The translations under genes and the position numbers were made by a program. A DNA stretch of 64,000 nucleotides, from the NCBI GenBank assembly GCA_029255685.2, contig CM055315.2, positions 45,861,705 to 45,925,704 on the forward strand, read 5' to 3'. The notes under the pieces are model-generated. The model made no database searches, had not been told where the DNA came from, and saw only the letters and a program-made list of their open reading frames with translations. This DNA is from Silene conica (taxonomy: Eukaryota > Streptophyta > Magnoliopsida > Caryophyllales > Caryophyllaceae). Within the stretch, counting starts at the first letter, position 1. Each line of letters starts with the position of its first letter. Shown piece by piece: positions 1 through 10,840 of this stretch.

Positions 1-681
1 TACTTTGTTGTTTTGCCCCTTTGCTCTCTTGATTGAGTACCGTCTTTACCCTGAAGATGGTAGTTTTTGATACCTTGTTTTTGTTAGCTTCCTTATGATC
101 TTTTGTGTTTTGATTTCTTGGATAATCCGAACCAACCATCTTTGGTTGATAATATGTAGCTTCCATCCTTGTGTTTTGTTTGAAGTATTCAAAATATTTT
201 TCATTTATATATTTTATAACTGATTTGAGTTACTTAACTTTTGTTGTTGAAAATCTTAATTTCTGTTACAACCTTACCTATTTTTACGGTTTCGGAAATG
301 GAAGTTTACTTTCGAAATGACATGTTTTAAAAAGCTAGAAATGGTTTTAATTTTGGGTGGTTTTAGCGTGATTTGATGTAAGGCTGGTTATTGGAGACGT
401 CTAATAACTCGTATTACGCTTGTCGACGCTTGATATGATTTTGTTTTGGACTAGTCCTTGATTTGGAATGTGGGACTCTTGAATGCGCAACGAGAACCCT
501 CTTGTTCCATTGACGAGGACTTGTGCCTTTGAAAAATCTTTTCAAAATCTTTGAAAAAAAAAATATAGGTTTTGAAATATCAAATTTTGGGTAAACGCTT
601 TGGTTGTTTACCTTGTCTTTACAACTTACCGTTTTCTACTTTCAAGTTTCGAGGACGAAACTTTTTGAAAGGTGGGGTGAT
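1..681 (+). mobile_element. 3' end of internal region, Ty3/gypsy element (left part outside window)
   Basis: This noncoding stretch ends in a typical plant gypsy 3' module: a stem-loop at 644-663 (arms AAGTTTCG and CGAAACTT, loop AGGA), then a purine-rich tract around 668-680 (AAAGGTGGGGTGA), directly followed by the LTR at 682. I see no gag or pol coding here. The arrangement resembles the Tekay/Del chromovirus group, but lineage assignment without RT sequence is an inference. Confidence 0.75.
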
Positions 682-3526
682 TGTAACACCCCGTAATTTC
701 CAATTATTTATATATTATTTAAAATCTTATTTTAGTAATAATAATGTTCCACAATAAATAAAATTTCATTTAAAATCTATCGTTTTTGACAATGATATTA
801 ATATGTCCGTCTTAAAGTTATACTACTTAAACTTGTAAAACGTTACTCTGTCCTTGTTGCTAATTTTAAGATATTTTAAAGGCATATTTAGCTCTTAATT
901 ATAAAATAAAAGTTTTAGCTCTCTTTCTTAGCTTTCCAACGCCACCGAAAACACGTTAATCAGAGTTCTGTAGAGGAAATTATGTCGAAAATACGAAAGG
1001 CTGTCACGGACCATCCGCTAACGAGACCCATGCTCGTTGCTTACTCTATACTCTTTTCCACCTGTCCTTTAGGACACATGGCTGAGTACTAAGCCTTGCC
1101 TTGATGCCCAAGGTCATTCTCTACCTTCCTTCTTCTTCAAATCATTCATTTTTTCAGAAGAAACTCACAAAAACACAAAGAAAACATGAGGACACCATTG
1201 TTGTGCACAAACCGTAAAACGGTCGTAAAATCTTCGTTTCTTATCCGTTTTCGACGATTTTCGCGCCTATCTCTTCCTCTCCTCGCCCTCCATCTTTCTA
1301 GGTAATAAAATTATCAAATTTCTTCCTTAATATACTCTGGTCGTGGCCTTTAAGGCACGGTTCTCTTAGCTAACCTCGTTTATTTATGTGTAGCTAGTTC
1401 GGTTGTCCAAACCGGAGTGGCTTTGAGTCAAAATCATGCTTATTGAAGAGCTATAAGGTAACGGTGATGGGTTACTCGACTTTATCGTCTTTGTTTGCAT
1501 GACTATATGCTAGTAATGTTTAGTATACTAGGATTGTTTTTGGTTAAGTAGTGGCATGATTAGGATCATAAATCATATGTTTGGATGAATTTCATCATGC
1601 ATGCTTGTGTTGGATGAGTTTTTAATTATGGAAATTCATTAAGGATTGTATGGTTAAATGAGTTTATGATCATTGAGGATGATTAGTTTGATAGTCTTTC
1701 AAGTTCATAGCGTTTTGCTTACAATGGTTAATTCATGATCTTTCAGCACCTTGACAAATCTGTCCATTGTCTTGTACAATTTATTTCGACATCTTAGAGT
1801 ATCCTTCTTTGCAAATGTTGAAAAGAGACCCCTGTTTATTTTGAGTTAAGAGTCTACCTCTGAAGTTTCGTAATTTTCTTGCATGTCGTTTGTTCACAAT
1901 AAATTATTTACGAACAGTGCGCTGAAATACTCGCAGAACGGACAGTAGCTCAAAGATTGTTTTGAAAACCATTTTTAAACTTTGAAATGATTCTGGTCCT
2001 TTTCAATAATTAAACTTTGAAGATTTTAGATGATGTTAGGAGTTTGCTTTGCCCCAAAATGATTTGTTAAACCCGTTTTATGAAGCAATACATTTTGTGT
2101 GACGGTTTCTGACACGCTGTAAAGATCAGTCAATAACCCCCTGTTAAGTTCGTCTTTTGGAAATGTTTATTTGACAAATATTGTAGATAAAAGTCTTATT
2201 AAACCGACCCAATTGGCCTTGTATCATTTTGATTTTATTTGAATTAATTATAAAGTTTACGGCAGAGGACAGCTGTAATGTCAAAATACGTTTAGAACTT
2301 TTAATTCATTATTCAATCCCGTGTGTTCTCTTTTTGCATGGAACGAATATAAGTGTTGTGTTATTCATCTTTTATTGGCTCATGTATGTTTGAATGAGTG
2401 GGTTAGCGGTTGTGTTATCCTAAGTTTGTGTAGGTGACGGTTATGTCATCCTAAAATTGTGTTGGCGACGGTTATGTTGTCTTGCATGTCAATAGAAGCG
2501 GTGGTACGATTTGTGTATCACTGTAATGAACTAACGCCACCCATGCAATGGGAATTTATCTATGTTCGGGATTGGTCGGAGGCAGTGGTTATACGCTCCG
2601 GTCCCCGTGTGTCGTTCGGTGTAAGGCATTACATCGAGAGGTCTGGCCAGGTCTTAGGCATATAGGCCGTGGTTATACGCTATACATAGTATTCGGAGGC
2701 AGTGGTTATACGCTCCGTAGCCGGAGGCAGTGGTTATACGCTCCAGTAGCCAGAGGCAGTGGTTATACGCTCTGGTACGTCAGAGGCAGTGGTTATACGC
2801 TCTGACGGCGTTCATTCTATTCATGTATTCGGAGGCAGTGGTTATACGCTCCGTAACTGGAGGCAGTGGTTATACACTCCAGTAGCCAGAGGCAGTGGTT
2901 ATACGCTCTGGTATGTCAGAGGCAGTGGTTATACGCTCTGACTATGTGTGTTCTTTGCTTGGATGTTTCCTTGATTCTGATATTATCTCATATGTTGGCT
3001 TTAATTCTATTACACATGTTGATTCATGTTGTTATCACATGTTTTGGTTTATCGCTCATGCATTGATCATGTTGATTACGTTTAGTAATGCATATAAGGT
3101 TGTTTATGAAATAATATACATGTTCATATGTATAAGATGTTTTGTATTACCGTTTACATGTTTTCTGACGTAAAGTGGCTGGGAGAACCCTGAGTTACTC
3201 CCCACTGACTGTGCCGTTCATGTTTCATGAATGTAGGTTGGTGCTGTTTGGGGAAGACGTGTGGCTAGCGAGCATTGTTGATAATTCGACAATTACCCTT
3301 ACGCGTAGTTTAGATTTAATTCAAGTTGTTATCGTGGGATACCTTATCCCTCGTCTATTTAAGTTATTTTGTATATTTTATACTTTCTCATTAGTTTTTA
3401 GTCTTCCGCATGTTGTTTTGATATTCCGCGAAAAGTTTTAATAAATATGTCGAAAAGTTTTTAAAAGTATCGTATTTCCGCTGCAAATTATTTGTTTATT
3501 TTTATGCTATATCGCGGGGTGTCACA
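682..3526 (+). mobile_element. 3' LTR of the Ty3/gypsy element
   Basis: The LTR begins TGTAACACCCCG and ends CGGGGTGTCACA, an imperfect terminal inverted repeat of the kind seen in plant gypsy LTRs, and follows the polypurine tract directly. At about 2.85 kb it is long. It lies inside a copia gag gene, since the copia coding sequence resumes right after it; ACTCG at 3527-3531 is the candidate target duplication, whose partner is off the window. It contains a hairpin minisatellite (2577-2942). A block near 1236-1306 is shared with the gypsy LTR at the right end of the window. Confidence 0.8.
2577..2942 (+). repeat. hairpin minisatellite, ten units with a shared loop and changing arms
   Basis: Ten units share a core close to GCAGTGGTTATACG, flanked on both sides by short arms that are complementary to each other but differ between units: CGGAG/CTCCG (2577, 2694, 2830), TATAG/CTATA (2661), GGAG/CTCC (2723), CCAGAG/CTCTGG (2750, 2886), CGTCAGAG/CTCTGACG (2778), ACTGGAG/CTCCAGT (2856) and GTCAGAG/CTCTGAC (2915). 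Short frames that read through the array are repeat artefacts, not genes. Confidence 0.9.
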
Positions 3527-3550
3527 ACTCGTGAGGCCTATGAGACCTAC

Positions 3551-4195
3551 ATGAAGGAGTCACATGCTTTAAAGAACGTGCTTATATTTTCGATGGAGCC
3601 GAATCTCCAAAGAAGAATGATTAAGCTAGCCACGGCTAATGAGATTTATACTAGAATTGCGACCATGTTTTCGCAAGCTCCTAGGGTAATCCAATATGAG
3701 GCGGCCTCCGCATTCTTTGATTTGACCTTAAAGGAAGGTCAAAGAGTTAGTCCTCATGTGCTCAAAATGGTTGAGCTAGCCGAAACCTTGAAGTTGCAAG
3801 GGGTGAATGTTCCCGACTCGCTTATTATTGACAAAATCCTTCACTCCCTCAACAAAGTGAAATCGTATGCTCAATTTCGGGTTAATTATAACATGCGTAA
3901 TCAAGAAACCTCCTTGGACGAGTTACATAAGATGTTAGTCCAAGCGGAGAGGGATATGGGACTTAATGAGAGTTCCACGAAGGATGTGCTAAATATTGAG
4001 AAGAAAAGCAAGGGGACGTTTAAGCGTAAGGCTAACAAGGGTAAAAATGTCAAAGCCTTCAAACCCGCATCTCCTAAGGAGAAGACTTTTATGAAAGGTG
4101 CTTCTTCTTCGTCGTCGTCAAAGGTTGAAGACAAGTGCCATTATTGCACTAAGATGGGGGCATTGGAAGCGCAATTTCCCGAAGTATCTCCATGA
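3551..4195 (+). pseudogene. copia gag relic (UBN2 / gag-polypeptide family), broken
   Basis: The 214-residue frame matches the plant copia gag family (UBN2). It has the characteristic helical core with an ALKNVL-type start, a VPDSLIIDKILHSLN stretch, a lysine-rich linker and the start of a CCHC-type zinc knuckle (CHYC near residue 198). In an intact element this protein forms the virus-like particle and binds the RNA. The N-terminal part is missing because of the gypsy insertion, and the copy is broken by at least one further change. Family assignment rests on residue patterns and is fairly safe. Confidence 0.75.
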
Positions 4196-5249
4196 CCTCA
4201 AAGCCGTAAAGGTTCTTGCAGTAGGTATTAATTCTCGTCTAATTCATGTTATTTAATCAATTTTGTATATTGATACAAGTTATTGATTCTTACCCGTTTA
4301 TAAATTGTTTTAAAGGGGCTCATACCAAAGACAAGGGCAAGGAGAAGGAGAAGGATGCTTGAAGTTCCTTCCATGGATGGCTAAGGTAGCATCCAAGATT
4401 GAAGACATAAAGAGCATGGCTCTAATTTTCATTTTCATGTCTTCTTTCATTTTGCATTTTAATTTAAGAACTTTGTATTTCTTGTACGACAAGAATCTTG
4501 TTAAAACAATGGTTGTAATTTTGGTGACTTGGTTTTCAACCCAGGTCATCCTTTTGTTCTTAATCAAACATGTTGGTTTTAAAATGCTTTTATGATACAT
4601 AACATGAGTTGATACGATTTTCATAGATCGTAATAAAGTACCTTGAATGATTCACCGTATGATAGACATGATAGGATCATTATAAAAGTAATACAACTTA
4701 CTTAAAACGAGAATTGAACCCCGTGAAATACTTCAAATTCGAACATAAGAACATTAGTTCATTATAATATTTTCACCTTAAATGAATGAGTGTGCTATTG
4801 TCTCACTACTCATACAAATTCTTTATCCAAAACATTGTTGACGGGCGAAAATGCTATCCTTCATAAAATAATGGTTATTTTAGAGGATAGAGTGGGAAAA
4901 ATTCTACGCCCGCAAACCAATGAGATAAATATAGGATTTTAGAGAAGAATCCTACAAAGAGTCCTTAAGAAGAACTCTAAGAGATTGGATAGAAGAAACT
5001 ACGAGAGGACACAAAAGAAACTACGCGAGGACACAATAGGAAATGTTCCATATGTTGTCATTAGTTCCTAGAGAGGACAAAGGGAACCGCGAGTGTTAAT
5101 GGAAGGAAATCGTTTCCATGATGTTAATGTTTCTGTTTTTATAAGATAATAGAGGAGAAATCGTCTCCCATTCTCGTGATAATACTAAGATTCTTTCCGT
5201 GGGAAGGAAAATGAAAATGAAATGTTCATAGTGAGTTAAGAAGATGTTT
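4196..5249 (+). mobile_element. noncoding part of the copia internal region
   Basis: No recognisable gene. The last part repeats short purine-rich motifs (aaaatgaaaatg type) that reappear to the right of the LINE at 38906-38970, which links the two halves. Confidence 0.5.
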
Positions 5250-5333
5250 TTTTTTTGGTAAAATGTAAAAATATATAAATTACCAAGGTGATAGAAGGCT
5301 TAAGCCTTCTATATAAAAAGGTACATCAGCAAA

Positions 5334-5909
5334 TTACATCAGCATATTATCAATCCAGGTTTTATCTCTACTAGAGATACGACCTTTACAACATTTTGCA
5401 ATTCGGAATTTAAAATCTTCTTTCAGCAACTTTAAAACAATCTGACGCCGAAGTAAAGTATGCTCAATTCGTGCCTTTTTCCTTTGGTTCCAAATATGGT
5501 ATAGAGCAGCATTAAGCAGTCCAAAGATCACCCCTCTCCTTACCTTCGATCCTCTTCTGGCTAAGCACCACTGACGGATACCCACTGGAGGATATCCGAC
5601 CCCCGTCCATCCCTGCATCAATTGAAGAAGTCTGGTACTATAACTACATTCAAAGAACAAATGTTCCAGTGTTTCTGTTCCTGTTCCACACATGTTGCAG
5701 TTCTCATTGTCACTGATTCCCAGCCTGTATAGTTTGGATGCAGTATTCATGGCATTATGGTGATACATCCAGGCCACAAATGAATGTTTTGGCAGTGTCC
5801 AGTCATTCCAAATCCGATAGCTCCAATTCTGAATAGGTAGTACACTTCTGGTAAGGTTATACACCCTACTGATAGAGTAGTTTGCTTGAGTGTTGTAGTC
5901 AGGTATCAC
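5334..5909 (-). pseudogene. LINE ORF2, C-terminal zf-RVT portion
   Basis: This 191-residue frame is the end of ORF2. It carries the plant LINE zf-RVT zinc-binding domain: WNDWTLPKHSFVAWMYHHNA, then a CNMC pair and HLFFEC, giving a C-x2-C...H-x4-C ligand set. The basic tail ends at the stop at 5334, about 85 bases before the poly(A) tail. The frame is the same as that of the endonuclease and the N-terminal RT part but differs from the RT core, so a frameshift lies between 5909 and about 6110. Confidence 0.85.
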
Positions 5910-6070
5910 AGACTGAAACAGCTCTTTAATCTTACAAAATCTTTTCCAAGTTCAGGTCACATCTATGGGAGGAGTGTAGTCAGTCCAAGATTGTCCTTTC
6001 AGGTATATAATGTGCACCCATCTGACCCATAGCCTGTCTGGTTTGGATGCTACCCACCAAGCCAGTTTCC

Positions 6071-7664
6071 CTATGGCTGCTTTGTTCCAAACTGTATCAT
6101 TTTTTTTATCCCCAAGCCCCCTTCCTTAGGTGGTCTGCAGATCTTGTCCCATGCCACTGGAGGACTGCTTTTATATTCTGTACCCCCATCCCATAGGAAA
6201 TTCCTGCATAAGCTCTCTATATTCTGAATCACAGCTGCAGGTAGGATGAAGATGGTAGCCCAGTAGTTGTGTAAAGTTTTAAGCACTGATTTCACTAGCA
6301 CCAACCTACCAGCATATGATAGGTTTCTTGCTCCTATAACCCTTATCCTTTCAATAATTTTTTCTATGATTGGTCTACAGTCCTTGGCATTTAGCTTGGT
6401 AGGCTTAATAGGTACACCCAAATATTTGAAGGGGAGCATTCCTTCCACACATCCAGAGACTTGGAGTACATCAACCTTCACTTCCTCCTGAACTCCATTA
6501 AAATAGACATTGGAGTTGCCAGGACTCATTCTCAGCCCAGATGCTGCTGAGAAGGTAGCAAAAGTTCTTAAAATCACCATAATAGAGCCTATATCTCCTT
6601 TGGTAAAAAGGAGGAGATCATCTGCAAACATGAGGCTAGAAAGTTTCATAGGAGAACATAGAGGATGATATTTGAAATTATTAGCTTGAGTGGTGTGATG
6701 CAGCAGCCTTGATAAGTATTCCATACAGATAGTGAACAATAACGGAGAAATAGGGTATCCTTGTCTCAAGCCTCTTTGACCCTTGAAGAAGCCAAAAGTA
6801 TCACCATTCAGACATAGAGAAAACGATGCACTAGTGACACATGCCATTACCAGATCAGTAAACTCCTGAGGAAACTTGAGTGCCTTCATCATTTGGCCTA
6901 ATAAATCCCACGCAATGGTGTCATAAGCTTTTTGGAGATCAATCTTAAACATGCATCTAGGGGACACAGACTTCCGACCATATAGTCTAATAAGGTCCTG
7001 ACATATTAAAATGTTCTCTATAATGTTTCTACCTTGTATGAAACCTCCTTGTGTGGGGAAGATAATCTCTGGGAGAACTTGGGCCAGCGTCTTACATAGC
7101 AATTTAGAAATGACCTTGTAGATGACATTACAGCAAGATATAGGTCTGAACTGAGCAACAGTTTGAGGATTAGGTACCTTTGGGATCAAGGGAAATATTA
7201 GTTGCATTCAACTGTTTGAGGATTTGTTTGGTCCTGAAAATTTCTGTGACAACATCTGAAACATCATCTTGAATGAACTCCCACCCAGCTTTGAAGAACT
7301 GGCTTGTGTAGCCATCAGGCCCAGGAGCCTTATCATTAGGGATACTAAATAGTACCTCCTTGATCTCATCTTTGGATACAGCAGCTAATAGCATCATAGA
7401 GTGAGCTTCAGTACAGGTAGGACCTTGCTGGACAATCTGTGTGGCCACTGGGGTAGTGGTTTTATTAGATCCCAGAAGTTCAGTATAGAACTCCAAAAAG
7501 CTAGCCTTAATAGTATCAGGTGTGGTATGGACAACTCCTGCACTATCCATAATTTGGTAAACTGTATTCTGTCTCCTTCTAGCCTTCAAAATACCATGGA
7601 AGTATTTAGTATTCTGATCTCCCTCCTGTAACCAGTGAGCTTTTGCTTTCTGCCTCAAAAACAT
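6071..7664 (-). pseudogene. LINE ORF2, reverse transcriptase portion
   Basis: Non-LTR reverse transcriptase in two overlapping frames (7170-7664, then 6071-7207). Visible motifs in order: the KAHWLQEGDQNTKYFH linker typical of plant L1 ORF2, NDKAPGPDG, LIPKVPNP, FRPISCCNVIYK, GGFIQGRNI, the FKIDLQKAYD motif A, GLRQGYPISPLLF, the catalytic FADDLLLF box, and the SYAGRLVLVKSVL thumb region. The catalytic aspartates are present. A single-base shift near 7170-7207 separates the two frames. When intact, the enzyme copies its own RNA at the nicked target. Confidence 0.92.
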
Positions 7665-7694
7665 ATGCAGCTGAAGTTTGAGTGTAGTATAATG

Positions 7695-8624
7695 TCAATG
7701 AGCCTCATACTCCTGTTGAATCAAATTCGCATCCCCTGGGTGCCGAAGAAGAGCTGTTTGGCATTCTAAAAGCAATCTATGAGCCATAGTAGTGGTTCTC
7801 TCAATGTCAGAGAACTTCAGTTTATTAAGTTGCTTGAAAGGAAATTTCAATGCTTTCAATTTCAGAGCCAGCATGTATTGATGTGTCCCATATCTATTAG
7901 TATGCCATTGCTGATGCAGGACTTCTTGGAACTCAGGAACACTGCACCACATGTTTGAGAACTTGAAAGGCCTGTTTCTTTGGTCCTCAGTTTGACCAGG
8001 TTGCAGTAAGCAGGGGTTATGATCATAATCCCCTTCAGGCAGAAAATTAGCTTGTATATTAGGCAAAAGACTATCCCACGCTTCATTAGTAAAAACCCTA
8101 TCCAACTTAGAATACACTCTATCAGCTGGACATTGCTTATTGGTCTAAGTGTAGAAGGCACTCATAGTAGGACATTGCATTAGTTCACAGTAGGAGATAC
8201 ATTCTTAGTAGGGAGTAGCTTCTGCAGTGGTAAAACTGCCCCCTAACCTTTCTTCAGGATGCATAACACAGTTAAAATCCCCTCCAATCACCCAAGGGGT
8301 TGTCATGTTATCAGCCAGCCTCTTAAGGTTTGCCTAGAGACTCTCTCTTTCAGATATCCCATTGAACGCATAAATCATTGTGCACTGAAAACTTTTTTGA
8401 CTAGGGATATGAGTAGCACTGATATGTATATATTGAGGGTCATACTCCAAGAAGGTAACTTGAAATTCCATGTGATTCCACCCTATCCATATTCGTCCTC
8501 CAGGATGAGTGTGAGCATTAGTACTGATGCTCCAATGTTCAAAGATAGACATAACTGGCTGATGCTTTTGTGATTTTATTTTTGTTTAAAAAAGGGCAAA
8601 AAGACCTACTTTATTGGCTAACAT
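7695..8624 (-). pseudogene. LINE ORF2, endonuclease portion
   Basis: The AP-like endonuclease part is spread over degenerate frames in one phase (7695-8117 and 8334-8552, interrupted by stops). Recognisable pieces include a NKVGLFAL stretch just inside the insertion point, IWIGWN, IYAFNG (the family's YG/FN motif) and YSKLDRVFTNEAW, the L1 'R.L.DR.' motif near the C-terminal end. It continues across the nested element into 23662-23730, which holds the start codon. Added together, the two ORF2 pieces (23657-23730 and 5334-8619) come to 3,360 bases. Confidence 0.8.
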
Positions 8625-9844
8625 TATAATACCTCGAAAAACTTAGTCTCGATAACCAAGTTATTTTCGTGTCGATAGTTTGTTTTACGGCTTTAAGTAT
8701 TCACGTTTTAAGTAACCAAGCAAGTTATGTAGTATGTTGTTATGAGGGTTCGATCCCTAGACCTCTAGCATGATTGTATGGGCCTCGAAATGTGTGCCCT
8801 CACCAAGCCCACACGGTTTATGTCATTTTTCACAACACCTTAAACCCTACCAAACAACATATCACTGCCGTCACTTTTACTCCTTCTCTAAACCTAAACC
8901 TAGTATTCCATATTTCATACAAACACACACATACTACAGCCGTCATAGCAAGGAGTTCGTAGAAGGTCTTCACGGTGGCCATAGGGCAGTTTAAGGGTGG
9001 TCGAAGCTAATCGGAAATAGGTATGCTCAACACGTTTTTCTGATTTACCTGGGTCTGTCGCATGTTTTGTGTTCTGAATTAGTCATATATGTGTGCTAGA
9101 GGCGACTCCTCTTTGTGTATTTATAATCTATGTTCTTGGTAGTCGTGTCTTGTACTAGGTCGTGTCTGTGTCAACCACCAGGGAGTGTGTGGTAGGGTGT
9201 TTAATGTGGCCGTTCACAAGGGATCTGTAGTCGGGTTTATTTAAGTTGCTGCACCATAATGTTTCATATTAATTTCGACACTTGTTTTGGTTGCACGAGT
9301 GTAGGGTGAGGGAGTAATGTTACTAGTGGTAGTCGAGGGAGTGTCGGGGTGGTCGTCGTTGTGGGTTTAGTCGGCTAGGGCAGCGGCAGAGGTGGTGTCC
9401 GTGGGCTCTGTTCAGGCACGGGGAGTACAGGGTCTGGCTTATGAGTTTTTGTGGTAGTTTGGGGGTGGTACCACCGTTGACTCGGGGGACGTCGACGCGG
9501 TGGTACCACCGTGAGTCAGTAGCCTGGTGTCAGAGGGTGGTCGGAGCAGTGGTCACGGGTGGTGGTTAGGGTCATAGCAGCGTCGACAGCCCGTTTTGAG
9601 AGGGCTGGTTGGATGACGAGGTGAGGGACATACCGGGTTTAAGGGGGTTGGTTCACCTCGCCGTTGTTGGTCGACCCCACTGACGGTGGTCAGGGTGTCC
9701 AGGGTGGTGTTGGGTACGGTGGTAGGTGGCTGCTGGTGGTTGTGGGGGCGTAATACGGTGGTGATAATGGGTTGGAGACGGGTGTCGTGTAAGGGGTTAA
9801 TGTTTCGTTCTTTGACGATTTTCATAGTATTGTTATTATTATTA

Positions 9845-10154
9845 GGCAAATTTAACAAATATAAACCCAACTATCACACTTCTTCTCAAAATAATCTGAA
9901 TTATCAATATTCTCGCAATAATCTCAACTTTCATACCACCCTTCTCAAAATAGTTTACTGTGACTGATAAGTCTTAAAAAGGTTATGATTTTTGCGGAAA
10001 TATTAATAGTTGAGATTATTTTGAGAAGAAAAATGATAGTTGGGATTATTTTGAGAATAGTGGTATGAAAGTTGAGATTATTACGGGAATATTGATAGTT
10101 GAGATTATTTTGAGAAAAAGAGTGATAGTTGGGATTATATTTGTTAAATTTCCC
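9845..10154. mobile_element. MITE inserted in LTR 1
   Basis: A 310-bp element with terminal inverted repeats of about 33 bp: the left end begins GGCAAATTTAACAAATATAA and the right end is nearly its complement (TTGTTAAATTTCCC). It has no coding capacity. The flanking A/T-rich repeat gives an apparent 9-bp duplication (TTATTATTA), and the length arithmetic against LTRs 2 and 3 also yields 9 bp. This suggests a Mutator-like family, but the TIR is not diagnostic. Inside are degenerate copies of the TIR motif (GATAGTTGGGATTAT, GAGATTATTTTGAGA). Confidence 0.85.
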
Positions 10155-10684
10155 TTATTATTATTAATATTATTATTACTTATTATTATTATAATTTATT
10201 ATTATTGTTATTTAGTAATGTTAATATTATTATTATTTTGTTGTATTGGTGTTTTGTCGTTCTAGGTGGTTTGAGTCGTATTAATTTAAGTTGCGAGTCG
10301 GGAATTACTTAAGTCAAGGGAGTTCCTTTATTTGGAAGTTTCTATAATAGGAAAGTTTCTATTTTTGGAAACTTTCCACTTATGGAAGGTTTCTATTTAT
10401 AGTAAGTGTGAGTTGTTAAGGGGGTTCGGGAAGGTTATTAATTCGTTACATATACGTGTTTAGGTAGCGAGTTTCGTGTGGAACACTTCTAGCGAGCAGG
10501 GACTTATCTACAATTCTGCTTTTCGAGGTAGGGAAACTACTGGTATACGATGATGTGTAATCCGTTCTTATTTGATATCACAATGATGTGTAATCTGTTC
10601 TTATTGGATATCCAGCATGCTTGCTATTTATTATCATGTGATCGTATATTGTGTTATTTATATCATTCTATGATGTGTTACGAG

Positions 10685-10840
10685 GAGATAAAGGGTCTGT
10701 GATTGGTGCGGAGATAAAGGGTCTGTGATTGGTGCGGAGATAAAGGGTCTGTGATTGGTGCGGAGATAAAGGGTCTGTGATTGGTGCGGAGATAAAGGGT
10801 CTGTGATTGGTGCGGAGATAAAGGGTCTGTGATTGGTGTG
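10685..10840 (+). repeat. six-unit 26-bp tandem repeat in LTR 1
   Basis: Six head-to-tail copies of a 26-bp unit (begins GAGATAAAGGGTCTGTG, ends GGTGCG; last copy GGTGTG). The same array with six units occurs in LTR 2 (about 16877-17032) and LTR 3 (about 23069-23224). Confidence 0.9.

Larger units (their letters stand above)
3527..5249 (+). mobile_element. Ty1/copia element, left internal part (gag plus noncoding)
   Basis: The internal region of a copia element resumes after the gypsy LTR. It holds a gag relic (3551-4195), then about 1 kb in which I recognise no coding sequence. It stops at the LINE target duplication (5235-5249) and continues on the far side of the LINE at 38906. The 5' LTR lies left of the window. 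No protease, integrase or reverse transcriptase is visible in either part, so this copy is either non-autonomous or heavily deleted. Confidence 0.7.

Noticed and set aside
2459-3173. Several overlapping short frames rich in GSGYTL or QWLY repeats
   Set aside because: They are read through the hairpin minisatellite in different frames. The repeat explains them.
4310-4624. 104-codon minus-strand frame opposite the copia interior
   Set aside because: It runs antisense to a copia remnant, has low-complexity composition and no family resemblance.
8770-8994. 74-codon frame repeated at 15281 and 21473
   Set aside because: It lies in the three LTRs of the tandem array. The repetition reflects the LTRs and there is no similarity to a known protein.
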